64,000 nt of DNA, from assembly GCF_039511225.1 (NCBI RefSeq), contig NZ_CP154261.1, forward strand, positions 3,658,001 through 3,722,000, given 5' to 3'. Shown one piece after another: positions 24,901 through 34,307 of this stretch (its first letter is position 1; each line of letters opens with the position of its first letter). This DNA comes from Sphingobacterium multivorum. GTDB taxonomy: Bacteria > Bacteroidota > Bacteroidia > Sphingobacteriales > Sphingobacteriaceae. Position numbers and translations under genes: made by a program. The notes under the pieces were generated by a model that was not told where the DNA came from, did no database searches, and worked only from the letters and a program-made list of their open reading frames with translations.

Positions 24901-25147
24901 TTTAGCCTTTATTGTTGGTATGATTCCAATGATGACAGCCGTAGGTCCGTCTGCTCAAGGAAATCATTCCATCAGTATTGCCGCTGCGGGTGGGATGTTC
25001 ACCGGAGTAGTTTTAGGGCTCTTTATTATCCCGATTCTCTTTATTTTCTTCCAATTTATCCAAGAGAAAATAGCTGGTGTCCCGAAGCAAAAACAGTATG
25101 AAAGCGAGACCGCTTCGTTGGAAATACCCGTGCATACAAACAATTAG
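21959..25147 (+). CDS. RND pump 1: inner-membrane permease (HAE1/AcrB type)
   Basis: 1062 residues, full length. Starts MLKKFIERPVLATVIS. The proton-relay residues are present: VDDAIVVVEAV in TM4 and LLAKNAILIVEF in TM10. Two large periplasmic loops and twelve helices follow the AcrB plan. It exports hydrophobic or amphipathic compounds with the adaptor and channel on either side. Specificity cannot be read from the sequence. The gene is tightly spaced (14 nt, 6 nt) in an adaptor-permease-channel operon. Confidence 0.96.
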   Translation: MLKKFIERPVLATVISILLVILGVIGILKLPLQQFPDIAPPAVQVTALYPGANAETVLRAVAPSLEESINGVENMSYMSSTASNDGSLMITVYFKLGTDPDQAAVNVQNRVAQATSQLPAEVVQAGITTAKQQNSLIMVLDLYTEDQSKYDQTFITNYAQINIIPELKRIPGVGQALAFGGSKDYSMRVWLNPNQMATYKLTPEEVMAAIQDKNVEAAPGKFGESSREAFEFVIKYKGKLNQPSDYENIIIRSNTDGSVLKLKDVARVELGSYTYASHTRINGKAGLNIGVMQLAGSNANEIQIAIQKFMEKASLSFPKGVKYLVLYNTKDALDQSIDQVKHTLVEAFILVFLVVFLFLQDFRSTLIPAIAVPVAIVGTFFFMQLFGFSINLLTLFALVLAIGIVVDDAIVVVEAVHAKMEHENLPPKLATTSAMSEITGAIISITLVMSAVFLPIGFMEGSTGVFYRQFAFTLAIAIVISAINALTLSPALCALFLKPTHHGHADAKKLNFKERFFAGFNVGFDRLTKNYLGSLRFLIRYEWVAFTGLAITLLLTIFMIRKTPTGFIPSEDQGFIAISLSMPAGASLDRTSGALAEAEKQLQHADFTKTLNVLAGFNILTQSTSPSAGVAFILLKPHEERGQIKDINAIMADVNQRLANIKGANFFVFTFPTVPGFSNVDGLDMVLQDRTGGQLGKFSGVGQKFIGELMKRPEIMMAFTTFKADYPQYELQVDDIKAEQLGVSTKSILQTMQAYFGSAQASDFNRFGKYYRVMVQADAKDRSEPTSMDGIFVKNRLGDMVPINTLVKLERVYGPETASRYNLFNSIGINAIPKPGYSSGDAIRAVEEVAKQQLPTGFTYEFSGMTKEEIVSGGQSTLIFILCLIFVYFLLAAQYESYIIPLAVILSIPTGIFGVFAAISFTDIANNIYVQVALVMLIGLLAKNAILIVEFAIQGRKQGLSIPSAALKAARLRLRPIIMTSLAFIVGMIPMMTAVGPSAQGNHSISIAAAGGMFTGVVLGLFIIPILFIFFQFIQEKIAGVPKQKQYESETASLEIPVHTNN

Positions 25148-25153
25148 TATATC

Positions 25154-26599
25154 ATGACAAAATTTAAATATATGAATAGTAAAGCAAAGTTACTGACGGT
25201 TTTCATCTTATCTTTTGTCGTATGGTCCTGTAAAACAGATAAGTTGGTCAGCAATCAACACCTTGCCCCTAACTTACCCGAACAGTACCGCGACCAAGCT
25301 AAAGCTCCGCAGGAAACTAGCATTGGCTCTATTCCATGGCGCGATTTTTTTAAAGATCAAATCCTACAGACATTGATTGACAGTGCAATACAACATAACT
25401 TAGATATGAAGTTAGCACTGAAAAACATAGAAGCGTCTCAACTGAGCCTGAAACAAGCAAAAGCGAACTATCTTCCCTCAGCCCAATTACAGATCAGGGG
25501 AAATAGCACCAATCCATCCAATAACAGTATGAATGGATTGAGCCTCGGACAGTTTTTAGGCCAACATCATGTGGAGGATTATACGGCATCCTTAGGTTTA
25601 TCCTGGGAGGCCGATCTATGGGGTAAAATCAAAAATCAAAATATCGCTGCTTTAGCTTCCTATCTGCAAACAGAAGAAGCTAAAAAAGTAATTCAAACCC
25701 AATTAATTGCACAAGTTGCACAAGGTTACTATCAACTGCTGATGTTATATCAATTGCGTGATATCGCCAAACAAAACTTGCAATTAAGCGATACAACCTT
25801 ACGCATCGTCCAACAGCAATATGAAGTTGGTGACATTACGCTGCTTGCGTTGGAACAGGTTGATGCGCAACGATTGTCCGCAGCGGCGTTAATCCCTGAC
25901 TTTGAACGGCAGATCACTATTCAGGAAAATGCCATTCAGATTCTTAGCGGAAAACTCCCACAAGAGATTAAAACAGCGGAGAAATTGACGGACATCCAGT
26001 TCCCCGAAGAGCTAGCAACTGGCATACCAGCTGATTTGTTGAGCCACCGTCCGGATGTAAAACAAGCCGAACTAGCTATTACAGCTTCACAGGCCTATCA
26101 ACAGTATGCAAAAGCGCGCATGTATCCTTCCTTGGTAATTAGTGCCGAAGCTGGGGTAAATGCATTCAAAGCAAGTAATTGGTTCAACTTGCCCGCGTCA
26201 TTATTTGGTGCAATTACAGGGAGTATTACACAACCTATTTTCCAACGCAAGGAATTAAAAACGCAATATGAGCTAGCGCGTGTCGAACAGGAAAAGAATG
26301 TATTGATCTTCAAGCAAAAAGTAATTTCAGCCGCTGGGGAAGTATCCGATGCTTTAATTTCAATTCAAAAATTGAAAGAAAAACAAAAGATTACTTCGGA
26401 TAGAACGACGCGTTTAAAGCAAGCGACAAAGCATGCCAATCTTTTGTTTGAAACAGGAATGGCCACCTACTTGGAAGTAATCACAGCGCAAAGCAATATC
26501 TTACAAAGTGAGCTCGAACTTGCTCAGGTAAAAAAAGCGGAGCTTTCTGCTGTTGTTGATCTATACCGTTCATTGGGAGGTGGATGGAGCAATAACTAA
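25154..26599 (+). CDS. RND pump 1: outer-membrane channel (TolC/OprM/NodT type) lipoprotein
   Basis: 481 residues. The lipoprotein signal ends VVWSCKTD; a second ATG at 25172 would also fit. Two outer-membrane-efflux repeats are present. The first half includes ASLGLSWEADLWGKIKNQN, and the second half starts after the GIPADLLSHRPDVKQAE linker typical of the OprM group. It closes the tripartite pump. A strong terminator follows. Confidence 0.95.
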   Translation: MTKFKYMNSKAKLLTVFILSFVVWSCKTDKLVSNQHLAPNLPEQYRDQAKAPQETSIGSIPWRDFFKDQILQTLIDSAIQHNLDMKLALKNIEASQLSLKQAKANYLPSAQLQIRGNSTNPSNNSMNGLSLGQFLGQHHVEDYTASLGLSWEADLWGKIKNQNIAALASYLQTEEAKKVIQTQLIAQVAQGYYQLLMLYQLRDIAKQNLQLSDTTLRIVQQQYEVGDITLLALEQVDAQRLSAAALIPDFERQITIQENAIQILSGKLPQEIKTAEKLTDIQFPEELATGIPADLLSHRPDVKQAELAITASQAYQQYAKARMYPSLVISAEAGVNAFKASNWFNLPASLFGAITGSITQPIFQRKELKTQYELARVEQEKNVLIFKQKVISAAGEVSDALISIQKLKEKQKITSDRTTRLKQATKHANLLFETGMATYLEVITAQSNILQSELELAQVKKAELSAVVDLYRSLGGGWSNN

Positions 26600-26648
26600 T
26601 GCGGTATAAAAAGCAATTTTCTAATTTTATTATACATATCTGGTAGAT

Positions 26649-26680
26649 GGGGGGCCCTTAGGGTCCCCTGTTTTATTTTT
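26649..26680 (+). terminator. Terminator of RND operon 1
   Basis: GGGGGCCC pairs with GGGTCCCC (one G-T wobble) across TTA and is followed by a T-rich run TGTTTTATTTTT. Confidence 0.85.
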
Positions 26681-26862
26681 AAACATAACGCCCTGTAAAG
26701 CAAACTTCAAATCAGGCAATACATAAGCTTTTTCTATTTTTTAGAATTTCTTCAACAACCCGATCGCATTCAATTTATAAATCCTTCAAACCTTGGAATA
26801 AAAGAGACAAATGCCGCTGAAACAATGCGATTACTTTTGTGACATCATATAAATTTTATAAA

Positions 26863-27345
26863 ATGAGAGATTTAAAAAAAATTGCATTAGCGATATGTAT
26901 CGCCTTAAGCACGTTAGTAGCGGTGAGCTGCAGTAAAGATGACGAAACTGTTGTTGAACCCCAGTTTACCCCAAGCGAAATATTAGCCAGTACGCCATGG
27001 GAAACAACAAACGCAAAGAATAATAAAGGTGAAAGTGTAGTATTAACAGATGCTAACGTGGCAAATTTTGTAGGATTTGCTTATTTCAAATCTGATGGTA
27101 CTTTTACAATGTTCAATCTTGACAATTCTCCAAAAATGCACGGCGACTGGACCGTATCTGCAGATGGTAAAACGAGAACAATTGTTGCTAAAAATGCTGC
27201 TGGAGAAACGTTGTTTACTCGTGTGGTTGATATTACGGTATTAACAAAGAAAGAATTCACTTATAGAGTTTATCCAAACGCTAATGACAAAACGATCTAT
27301 TTCGATATCATCCATACACCAACAACTCATCAAGAGCCAAAATAA
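26863..27345 (+). CDS. DUF4822 lipoprotein
   Basis: 160 residues from the ATG at 26863; a GTG at 26839 only adds residues before the signal. The lipobox ends VAVSCSKDD. The mature part is one DUF4822 domain: LASTPWETTNAK, NFVGFAYFKSDGTFTMFN, HGDWTVSADGKTRTIVAKN, FTYRVYPNANDKTIYFDI. It is an envelope protein of unknown role. Monocistronic, between two terminators. Confidence 0.88.
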   Translation: MRDLKKIALAICIALSTLVAVSCSKDDETVVEPQFTPSEILASTPWETTNAKNNKGESVVLTDANVANFVGFAYFKSDGTFTMFNLDNSPKMHGDWTVSADGKTRTIVAKNAAGETLFTRVVDITVLTKKEFTYRVYPNANDKTIYFDIIHTPTTHQEPK

Positions 27346-27387
27346 TTTATAGGATAATACTTCGAAAAAAATAGTAACCACAATAAA

Positions 27388-27425
27388 ACAGAAAGGCTTG
27401 ACGAAATGATGTCAAGCCTTTCTGT
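27388..27425 (+). terminator. 15-bp perfect hairpin terminator after the DUF4822 gene
   Basis: ACAGAAAGGCTTGAC pairs exactly with GTCAAGCCTTTCTGT across GAAATGAT. Confidence 0.8.
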
Positions 27426-27733
27426 CTATCACTAAAAACGAATTCCATATTCAAAGTCACTCTTTGACACTATTAGATCAAATGATTACAAAACAAAAGA
27501 TAACTACAAGATTTACAATATATTAAAAAAAAAATATCACAGGGATTTCATTATGAATTATATACTGATAGGCCAAGGTTAGATCATCTATCAGCCTTCG
27601 TCAATATACGCCTGAGTGCATCAAATTGATATTTCAGTCAGGGCTTTATACGCTTCAGCAGAAATTTGTCGTCCAATACTAAAAGGAATTACGAAATTTG
27701 CATAGATTTCACCGATACAGATAAGTTAAAAGA
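27426..27733. other. Intergenic region before the LytS/LytTR pair
   Basis: About 300 nt of A+T-rich DNA. I see no ORF, RNA or repeat of note. It presumably holds the promoter of the two-component pair. Confidence 0.5.
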
Positions 27734-28837
27734 ATGCAGGATATAGCGATCTATAAAAACGATAAGACTCTAATTAGTACAAATAAAAAAAGGCTGATAT
27801 TTACCTTTCTGTCCTTTCTGCTTATTTATCTCGTCGCCTATATTATTGATCCTTTCTCGAGTTGCTGGGATGGCTATTTTAAACGGAATATGTTTGAAAT
27901 ACTCGGTGAATGGACATTTACGATCATTTATAGCTTTATCATTTCCGAATTTAGTATCATTGTCCATGACAAGCTTAATAAGTTCTTAACCTGGAAAGAT
28001 AGTCCGACAGAGCGACTTCTACTCGAAACCGTCATCAACCTTTTTGCAGTACTCTTTATCAATTTACTTTTGGAGTACCTGATTTCAAAATATTATTTTG
28101 GACCTCAAAATGTTACTATAGCCCCATCTTTGGAGGAAAAAAGAGGGATGATTCAAAACATTACAATCAGTGTATTGATTGCGTTGATGATCATGGGGAT
28201 CAATATTGGTAGTCATTTGATCACCAACTGGAAGAATGAATCCATGCGCGCAGCAAAGCTTGATCAGGTCATTCTTGAAACAGAACTTCAATCGTTAAAA
28301 TTACAGATCGACCCCCATTTTGTCTTTAATAACCTAAGCGTGCTCTCAGAAATCATCCTCGAAGACCAACAATTAGGCTATGAATATGCAGAAAACTTCT
28401 CCAAAATATATCGCTACCTTCTTGTCAATTCCAAAAAGGACATTATCTCACTCGAAGAAGAACTCAACTTTCTAAATTCATACATATTTCTCATCAAAAA
28501 CCGATTTGGCGATGGGGTAAACTTCGAAATAAACGTCAATCCCGCCAAACGCAATTTTCAATTGCCCCCGCTCACCTTACAGTTATTGGTAGAAAATGCA
28601 TTAAAGCATAATCAGACGAATAAGAAAAAACCGCTGAAAATTAAAGTCTACACCAACGCCCAGAATCAACTTGTTGTTGAAAATATATTAATTCCTATTG
28701 AGAATGTATCCGAATCATCGGGAATAGGGATTTCAAACATCATTAAAAGATACGATTTGCTATCCAACTTAAAACTGCAAATAAAGAATGATGGCAAAAC
28801 ATTTAACGTTATCCTCCCACTTTTAGCGCAAGCATAA
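27734..28837 (+). CDS. LytS-type sensor histidine kinase
   Basis: 367 residues. About four membrane helices lie in residues 20-165 with no periplasmic sensor domain. The His_kinase dimerisation motif is LQIDPHFVFNN (His195), followed by a GHKL ATPase part with LQLLVENALKHNQTNKKK and SSGIGISNIIKRYDLL. This is the LytS/AgrC-like class that pairs with LytTR regulators. Its stop overlaps the start of the response regulator by 1 nt (TAATG), so they are coupled. Confidence 0.93.
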   Translation: MQDIAIYKNDKTLISTNKKRLIFTFLSFLLIYLVAYIIDPFSSCWDGYFKRNMFEILGEWTFTIIYSFIISEFSIIVHDKLNKFLTWKDSPTERLLLETVINLFAVLFINLLLEYLISKYYFGPQNVTIAPSLEEKRGMIQNITISVLIALMIMGINIGSHLITNWKNESMRAAKLDQVILETELQSLKLQIDPHFVFNNLSVLSEIILEDQQLGYEYAENFSKIYRYLLVNSKKDIISLEEELNFLNSYIFLIKNRFGDGVNFEINVNPAKRNFQLPPLTLQLLVENALKHNQTNKKKPLKIKVYTNAQNQLVVENILIPIENVSESSGIGISNIIKRYDLLSNLKLQIKNDGKTFNVILPLLAQA

Positions 28838-29598
28838 TGAATATAACCAAAGTATTAATCATCGAGGACGAAAAGCTCAATGCCGATCGTTTAAAGCGAC
28901 TTTTGAAAGAAATAAAACCATCCATCGTTATTTTGGATGTACTTGATAATATTGCGGATAGCATCAATTGGTTCAATAGCAATGAACTTCCCCACCTGGT
29001 CATGATGGATATTCGTTTATCCGATGGCTTAAGCTTTGAAATATTAGAGACTATAAAAATAGACTGCCCAATCATATTTACAACAGCATTTGACGAATAC
29101 GCTGTGAGGGCTTTTAAATTCAATAGCATAGATTATTTGCTCAAACCTGTAGAAAAAATAGAGCTGGGAAATGCCATCCAAAAACTTGACTATCAAAAAG
29201 ATCTCCAGATCAACCAACAACCGCTTCAAGGTTTATTGGATTTTATCTATCCAAAAGATTTTCGCTCACGTTTTCTAATTCCATTCAAAGACGGTTATAA
29301 GACCATTCTCGTCGAAGAAATATTATACTTTTACTCCGAATTTAAACTTACCCATGCGCAACTCAAATGCGGTACTGTCGAAATTGTCCCTCAAACAATG
29401 GAAGAACTCGAACAGCAATTGAATCCAAAAGTATTTTTTCGCGCCAACAGGCAATTCATTATACATATAGATGCGATCAAAAGATTACATAACCACTTCA
29501 ACGGAAAACTAAAAATAGAAATTAAAAATAACGATCAAGTGGAAATCCTTGTGAGCAGAGAAAAGGCTCAACTGCTAAAAAATTGGTTAGACTATTAA
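28837..29598 (+). CDS. LytTR-family response regulator
   Basis: 253 residues. The receiver domain (1-120) has phosphoacceptor Asp58 in LVMMDIRLSDG, acidic pair Glu10-Asp11, and Lys in YLLKPVEK. The LytTR DNA-binding domain is at about 155-250 (LVEEILYFYSEFKLTHAQL, FFRANRQFIIHIDAIKRLH). It is cognate to the adjacent LytS-type kinase. LytTR proteins bind paired direct repeats about 21 bp apart. Such a pair lies at 29745-29780, just upstream of RND pump 2, so this pump is its likely target. Confidence 0.93.
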   Translation: MNITKVLIIEDEKLNADRLKRLLKEIKPSIVILDVLDNIADSINWFNSNELPHLVMMDIRLSDGLSFEILETIKIDCPIIFTTAFDEYAVRAFKFNSIDYLLKPVEKIELGNAIQKLDYQKDLQINQQPLQGLLDFIYPKDFRSRFLIPFKDGYKTILVEEILYFYSEFKLTHAQLKCGTVEIVPQTMEELEQQLNPKVFFRANRQFIIHIDAIKRLHNHFNGKLKIEIKNNDQVEILVSREKAQLLKNWLDY

Positions 29599-29744
29599 TG
29601 TTAAACTGATCCGCTTGCTCCTTTTTTCGTCAGAAAGGTAAAGTAAGTTTTTCGCGATGAAGAAGGGAATGTCAATCGATAAGACCAATATCTTCAACAC
29701 AATTGGATCGTACCATTTAATATCGTAAAATTCAGCTCATCACT

Positions 29745-29780
29745 GTGACGTTTCAGTAAGCAATTGTAACGTCTCGGTAG
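29745..29780 (+). promoter_or_regulatory. Candidate LytTR binding site: 15-bp direct repeat at 21-bp phase
   Basis: GTGACGTTTCAGTAA (29745-29759) and GTAACGTCTCGGTAG (29766-29780) match at 11 of 15 positions, all differences being transitions, with a 21-bp offset. A near-consensus -7 box TTTCTTTG follows at 29782-29789, 50 nt before the adaptor gene. The layout fits activation by a LytTR dimer. Confidence 0.65.
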
Positions 29781-29839
29781 ATTTCTTTGCCTTATGGCTT
29801 AAAAGAATTCTTTTCTTTGTTTCATTATAAAATGATAAA

Positions 29840-30958
29840 ATGGCACAAAGAACGATGACTTTAAAACCTTTCCTTACACTTATTACAGCAGCAGCATTAT
29901 TATCGTCCTGTGGAGGCAACCAAGATCAACCGCAAGAGCAGGCAGTTACTGTTGACTTTATCGAATTATCTCCTACCCACGCGGAGACCGAAAAAAAATA
30001 TCCTGGTACATTAGAGGGGACCGTCAACGTCGATGTCAAAGCGCAGGTAACGGGATATCTGGATCAGATTTATGTCAAAGAAGGAGACTATGTATCCCAG
30101 GGTCAACCCCTTTTCAAAATAAAAGCTGATGTTTATAACGAACAAGTAAACAACAGCAAGGCAGCTTACCAAGCTGCTTTATCGGCAGAACAAAACGCGA
30201 AATTGGAAATTGAAAAAATCAAACCACTTGTTGAAGGTAAAGTGTATACCGAATTACAGTTAAAAACTGCAGAGGCCAATTATGCAGCAGCTAAAGCACA
30301 GGTAGCGCAAGCACAAGCTGCACTCGGTTCATCTCAAATAAATGCCAAATTTACGTTGATCAATGCACCAGTGAGTGGTTATATCGGCCGTATTCCTAAT
30401 CGGATCGGAAATTTAATTACCGCAGCAGATGCGACACCGTTAACAACGCTATCTGAAATCAATACCGTAAATGTGTATTTTTCATTGAGTGAGGCCGATT
30501 TTATAGCCTTTATCAAAGATCAGAATAACAAATCATCCAATCAACAAGCAACGCTATTACTAGCTGATGGAACGGCATACAACCATTCGGGGAAAGTAGA
30601 ATTAGCCAGTGGTAACATCGACAGAACAACCGGAAGCATGGCACTTAAAGCAAGTTTCACCAACCCTGATAAAATTCTCCGTTCGGGTGGTTCAGCCAAA
30701 GTAATCTTGAAAAAAGCGCACGAAAACGTTTTGTTGGTACCTATGGCGGCTGTCAAGGATATTCAAGACCGCTACTTCGTTTATGTTATTGGCGAAAAGA
30801 ACAAAATTTCCATGAAACAGATTGAAATTGCGGGAAATACAGCCGACGCCTATTTACTTAAATCAGGACTTACAGCTGGTGAAAAAATCGTTATGAATAG
30901 AATTGACATGCTTAACGATGGAATGCAAGTTCAACCCACTAAAAAATCCACCATGTAA
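29840..30958 (+). CDS. RND pump 2: periplasmic adaptor (HlyD/AcrA type) lipoprotein
   Basis: 372 residues. Lipoprotein signal ends ALLSSCGGN. Lipoyl half VDVKAQVTGYLDQIYVKEGDYV, alpha-hairpin rich in Ala/Gln/Lys (about 100-165), second half FTLINAPVSGYIGRIPNRIGN, then beta-barrel and membrane-proximal domains. Unlike pumps 1 and 3 it has a short N-terminus. It sits 186 nt before its permease, a longer gap than in pump 1, with no ORF in it. Confidence 0.94.
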   Translation: MAQRTMTLKPFLTLITAAALLSSCGGNQDQPQEQAVTVDFIELSPTHAETEKKYPGTLEGTVNVDVKAQVTGYLDQIYVKEGDYVSQGQPLFKIKADVYNEQVNNSKAAYQAALSAEQNAKLEIEKIKPLVEGKVYTELQLKTAEANYAAAKAQVAQAQAALGSSQINAKFTLINAPVSGYIGRIPNRIGNLITAADATPLTTLSEINTVNVYFSLSEADFIAFIKDQNNKSSNQQATLLLADGTAYNHSGKVELASGNIDRTTGSMALKASFTNPDKILRSGGSAKVILKKAHENVLLVPMAAVKDIQDRYFVYVIGEKNKISMKQIEIAGNTADAYLLKSGLTAGEKIVMNRIDMLNDGMQVQPTKKSTM

Positions 30959-31144
30959 CCAGATGGAGCGTAGATAGCAACGACAGAGCTGCTGAAAAAG
31001 TTCCTTTTTAAATAAATGGGAGAAATCCAGGCAATAGCAATCATGGCAAAAGCTGCAACGTCCAAAGAGCGGTAACACGCCTATACGTTCCGTATGCACT
31101 TTTGAAAAAAATGGTACTAAAAGCTTTATAAAAATTATACTAAA

Positions 31145-34100
31145 ATGTTAAAGAAATTTATTGACAGGCCAGTTTTGGCAACTGTTATATCGATCATATT
31201 TGTCATACTGGGGGTCATCGGCCTTTTTAGGCTGCCTCAAACGCGATTCCCGGATATCGCCCCACCCACGGTCCAAGTTACAGGAAGCTATCCCGGAGGA
31301 AATAGCGAAACAGTATTGAGATCAGTTGTTACACCCCTTGAAGAGCAAATCAATGGTGTGGAGGACATGGAATACATTACATCGACCGCAAGTAACGATG
31401 GTACATTCTCTGTGCGCATTGTCTTTAAAGCAGGTGTAAACCCAGATCAAGCAGCCGTCAATGTGCAAAACAGAGTACAACAGGCTACTCCTATCCTGCC
31501 ACAGGAAGTTGTCCGAATGGGATTAACAACCTCCAAGCAACAAAATAGTATGATCATGATATTTAATATCTATACAGAAGATAATAAAAAATATGATGAA
31601 CTATTTTTACAGAATTATGTGAACATCAACTTGATCCCACAGATCAAGCGTGTACCCGGGGTTGGTCAGGCCATGGTATTCGGTTCCAAAGACTATTCGA
31701 TGCGTGTATGGTTGAATCCGCAAAAAATGGCAAGTTATGGACTTGTGCCGCAAGAAGTCATTGCTGCAATTTCCAAACAAAGTCTGGAATCTGCACCTGG
31801 AAAATTAGGGGAGGAATCAAAAGCACCTCTTGAATATGTTATACGCTATAAGGGGAAAAAGAATCTTCCAGAGCAGTATGAAAACATTATCGTTAAAAAT
31901 AATAATGTTCAGATCGTACGTTTAAAGGATGTCGCACGTATCGAGTTTGGCTCGATCAGCTATAGCGGTAATTCCCAAAATAACGGTCTCAATACCGTCA
32001 CCATCGGTATATTCCAGACATCAGGCTCCAACGCCAATGAAATTGAAATTGGAATCGACAAACAGATTGAAATAGCGCAACGCTCATTCCCTCCTGGAAT
32101 CAAGATTTTTAAATTGATCAGTACCAAAGAGCGCTTGGATGAAAGTACAGCCCAAGTACGCTCGACATTAATTGAAGCCTTCATTTTGGTTTTCCTCGTT
32201 GTATTCTTATTCTTACAAGACATACGTTCGACTATTATTCCAGCAATTGCAGTCCCTGTAGCTATCGTAGGTACCTTCTTCTTCCTGCTCGTATTTGGCT
32301 TTACCATCAATATATTGACGTTATTTGCCCTAGTACTCGCCATTGGTATTGTTGTCGATGATGCAATTGTCGTTGTCGAAGCAGTACATGGAAAGATGGA
32401 GACTTCCAATTTAACAGGTAAACAGGCTACCCATAGTGCCATGAGTGAAATCACGGGAGCTGTAATCTCCATCACCTTGGTGATGTGCGCTGTTTTTATT
32501 CCCATTGGATTTATGACAGGTTCATCGGGTATGTTCTATAAACAGTTTGCCTATACTCTTGTGATCGCCATTGTGATCTCTGCGATCAATGCCTTGACGC
32601 TGACACCTGCACTATGTGCATTATTACTTAAAAATACACACGCCGAAAATCAAGATGGACAGACCTCAAAAACTGGGTTTTCTCAGCGTTTTTTCAAAGC
32701 GTTTAACGCAGGCTTCGAAAACATGACCAATCGATACGTTGGTTCATTAAAATTCCTGGCAAAGAAAAAATGGATTTCGGCACTTTTGATCCTGGCTACA
32801 ATTGGCGTTGCGGGGTACCTCATGACAAGCACTTCCAAAAGTTTCGTACCAATGGAAGATGATAACTTTGTCGTATACAGTTTAGAAATGCCCCCAGGAA
32901 CGGGACTGGACCGAACAACAAAAGCAGTAGAAAAAATCGAAAAACTACTGGCCGATATCCCTTCGATTGAAAGCCATACAAGTATTACTGGATTCAATAT
33001 GATCGGTAACAACTCCAGCGCAGCCTATGCGACAGGATTTATACGCTTGAAAGATAAAAAGAAACGTGGTGAGATGAACGATATTGATCAGATTCACCAA
33101 GTTATCTCACAAAAGTTATCCAGTGTCAAAGAAGGTAACGCAATGGCTTTTCGCTCCCCTCCTGTTGACGGTTATGGTATGATGAATGGCGCGGAACTCG
33201 TTTTGCAGGACAGAGCTGGTAAATCGCCGGTAGAGCTCAAAGCAATGTCCGACTCCGTCATTGCGCAGATTATGAAACAACCGGGAGTGCAATTTGCCTA
33301 TACCATGTTCAGGGCAGATTATCCTCAAATGGAACTGGAAGTCGATGAAGACAAAGCCGCTCAGCTTGGCGTAGATGTCAGTGAAATGCTTTCGTCCGTA
33401 CAAACTTACTTTGCGGGTGACCAATCATTGAATTTCAATCGTTTCGGTAAATTCTATCGGATAGCAGTTAAAGCGGATGGCATTTATAGAACCGATAAAG
33501 AAGCATTCAACGAAATATTTATCAAGAATAATCTAGGCCAAATGGTCCCTGTAAATACCTTGGTCACACTTCGTAAAGTGTATGGTCCTGAGTCGGTAAC
33601 CCGTTATAATTTATACAATTCGCTCACGATAAACGTTGTTAGTACGCCTGGCATCAGTAATGGTGCGATCATGGAAACATTGGAGAAAAATGTATTGACC
33701 AAGTTACCCGGAGACTATAGCTACGAATGGACGGGACTTAGCTTGGAAGAGAAGTCTTCGGGCAATCAAACCGTACTTATCCTAGCATTAAGCTTGCTAT
33801 TTGTCTATTTCTTACTATCAGCACAGTACGAAAGTTATTTATTGCCCCTTGCCGTCCTGTTATCGATCCCAACAGGTATGATTGGCTCTTTCTTAGGAAC
33901 ACGTGCCATTGGATTGGACAACAATATCTATGTCCAGGTCGGCTTGATCATGCTCATCGGTCTTTTGGCAAAAAATGCCATTTTGATTGTTGAATTTGCT
34001 TTACAGCGGAGAAGAGCCGGTTCCTCACTCATTGATTCGGCCTTAGAGGGAGCACGGGCTCGTCTACGCCCAATCCTGATGACTTCGTTGGCTTTCATTG

Positions 34101-34306
34101 CCGGTATGGTACCCTTGATGTTTGCGACTGGCGGAACGGCTACTGGCAACCATTCCATCAGTACGGGAGCAGCAATGGGTATGTTAAGCGGTGTTGTCCT
34201 TGGCGTAATCATTATACCGTTACTATACCTGGTATTCCAATATTTGCAAGAAAAAGTTTCAGGTAAAAAACTTACGGACAATACAGTACACAATACAAAC
34301 GATTAA
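31145..34306 (+). CDS. RND pump 2: inner-membrane permease (HAE1/AcrB type)
   Basis: 1053 residues, full length. Starts MLKKFIDRPVLATVIS, nearly identical to pump 1 at the N-terminus. It keeps the proton-relay motifs VDDAIVVVEAV and LLAKNAILIVEF. The periplasmic porter domain differs (for example FRSPPVDGYGMMNGAELVLQD), suggesting different substrates. Followed 1 nt later by its channel gene. The two permeases look like an old duplication rather than a recent one, because similarity drops outside the core. Confidence 0.96.
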   Translation: MLKKFIDRPVLATVISIIFVILGVIGLFRLPQTRFPDIAPPTVQVTGSYPGGNSETVLRSVVTPLEEQINGVEDMEYITSTASNDGTFSVRIVFKAGVNPDQAAVNVQNRVQQATPILPQEVVRMGLTTSKQQNSMIMIFNIYTEDNKKYDELFLQNYVNINLIPQIKRVPGVGQAMVFGSKDYSMRVWLNPQKMASYGLVPQEVIAAISKQSLESAPGKLGEESKAPLEYVIRYKGKKNLPEQYENIIVKNNNVQIVRLKDVARIEFGSISYSGNSQNNGLNTVTIGIFQTSGSNANEIEIGIDKQIEIAQRSFPPGIKIFKLISTKERLDESTAQVRSTLIEAFILVFLVVFLFLQDIRSTIIPAIAVPVAIVGTFFFLLVFGFTINILTLFALVLAIGIVVDDAIVVVEAVHGKMETSNLTGKQATHSAMSEITGAVISITLVMCAVFIPIGFMTGSSGMFYKQFAYTLVIAIVISAINALTLTPALCALLLKNTHAENQDGQTSKTGFSQRFFKAFNAGFENMTNRYVGSLKFLAKKKWISALLILATIGVAGYLMTSTSKSFVPMEDDNFVVYSLEMPPGTGLDRTTKAVEKIEKLLADIPSIESHTSITGFNMIGNNSSAAYATGFIRLKDKKKRGEMNDIDQIHQVISQKLSSVKEGNAMAFRSPPVDGYGMMNGAELVLQDRAGKSPVELKAMSDSVIAQIMKQPGVQFAYTMFRADYPQMELEVDEDKAAQLGVDVSEMLSSVQTYFAGDQSLNFNRFGKFYRIAVKADGIYRTDKEAFNEIFIKNNLGQMVPVNTLVTLRKVYGPESVTRYNLYNSLTINVVSTPGISNGAIMETLEKNVLTKLPGDYSYEWTGLSLEEKSSGNQTVLILALSLLFVYFLLSAQYESYLLPLAVLLSIPTGMIGSFLGTRAIGLDNNIYVQVGLIMLIGLLAKNAILIVEFALQRRRAGSSLIDSALEGARARLRPILMTSLAFIAGMVPLMFATGGTATGNHSISTGAAMGMLSGVVLGVIIIPLLYLVFQYLQEKVSGKKLTDNTVHNTND

Positions 34307-34307
34307 A

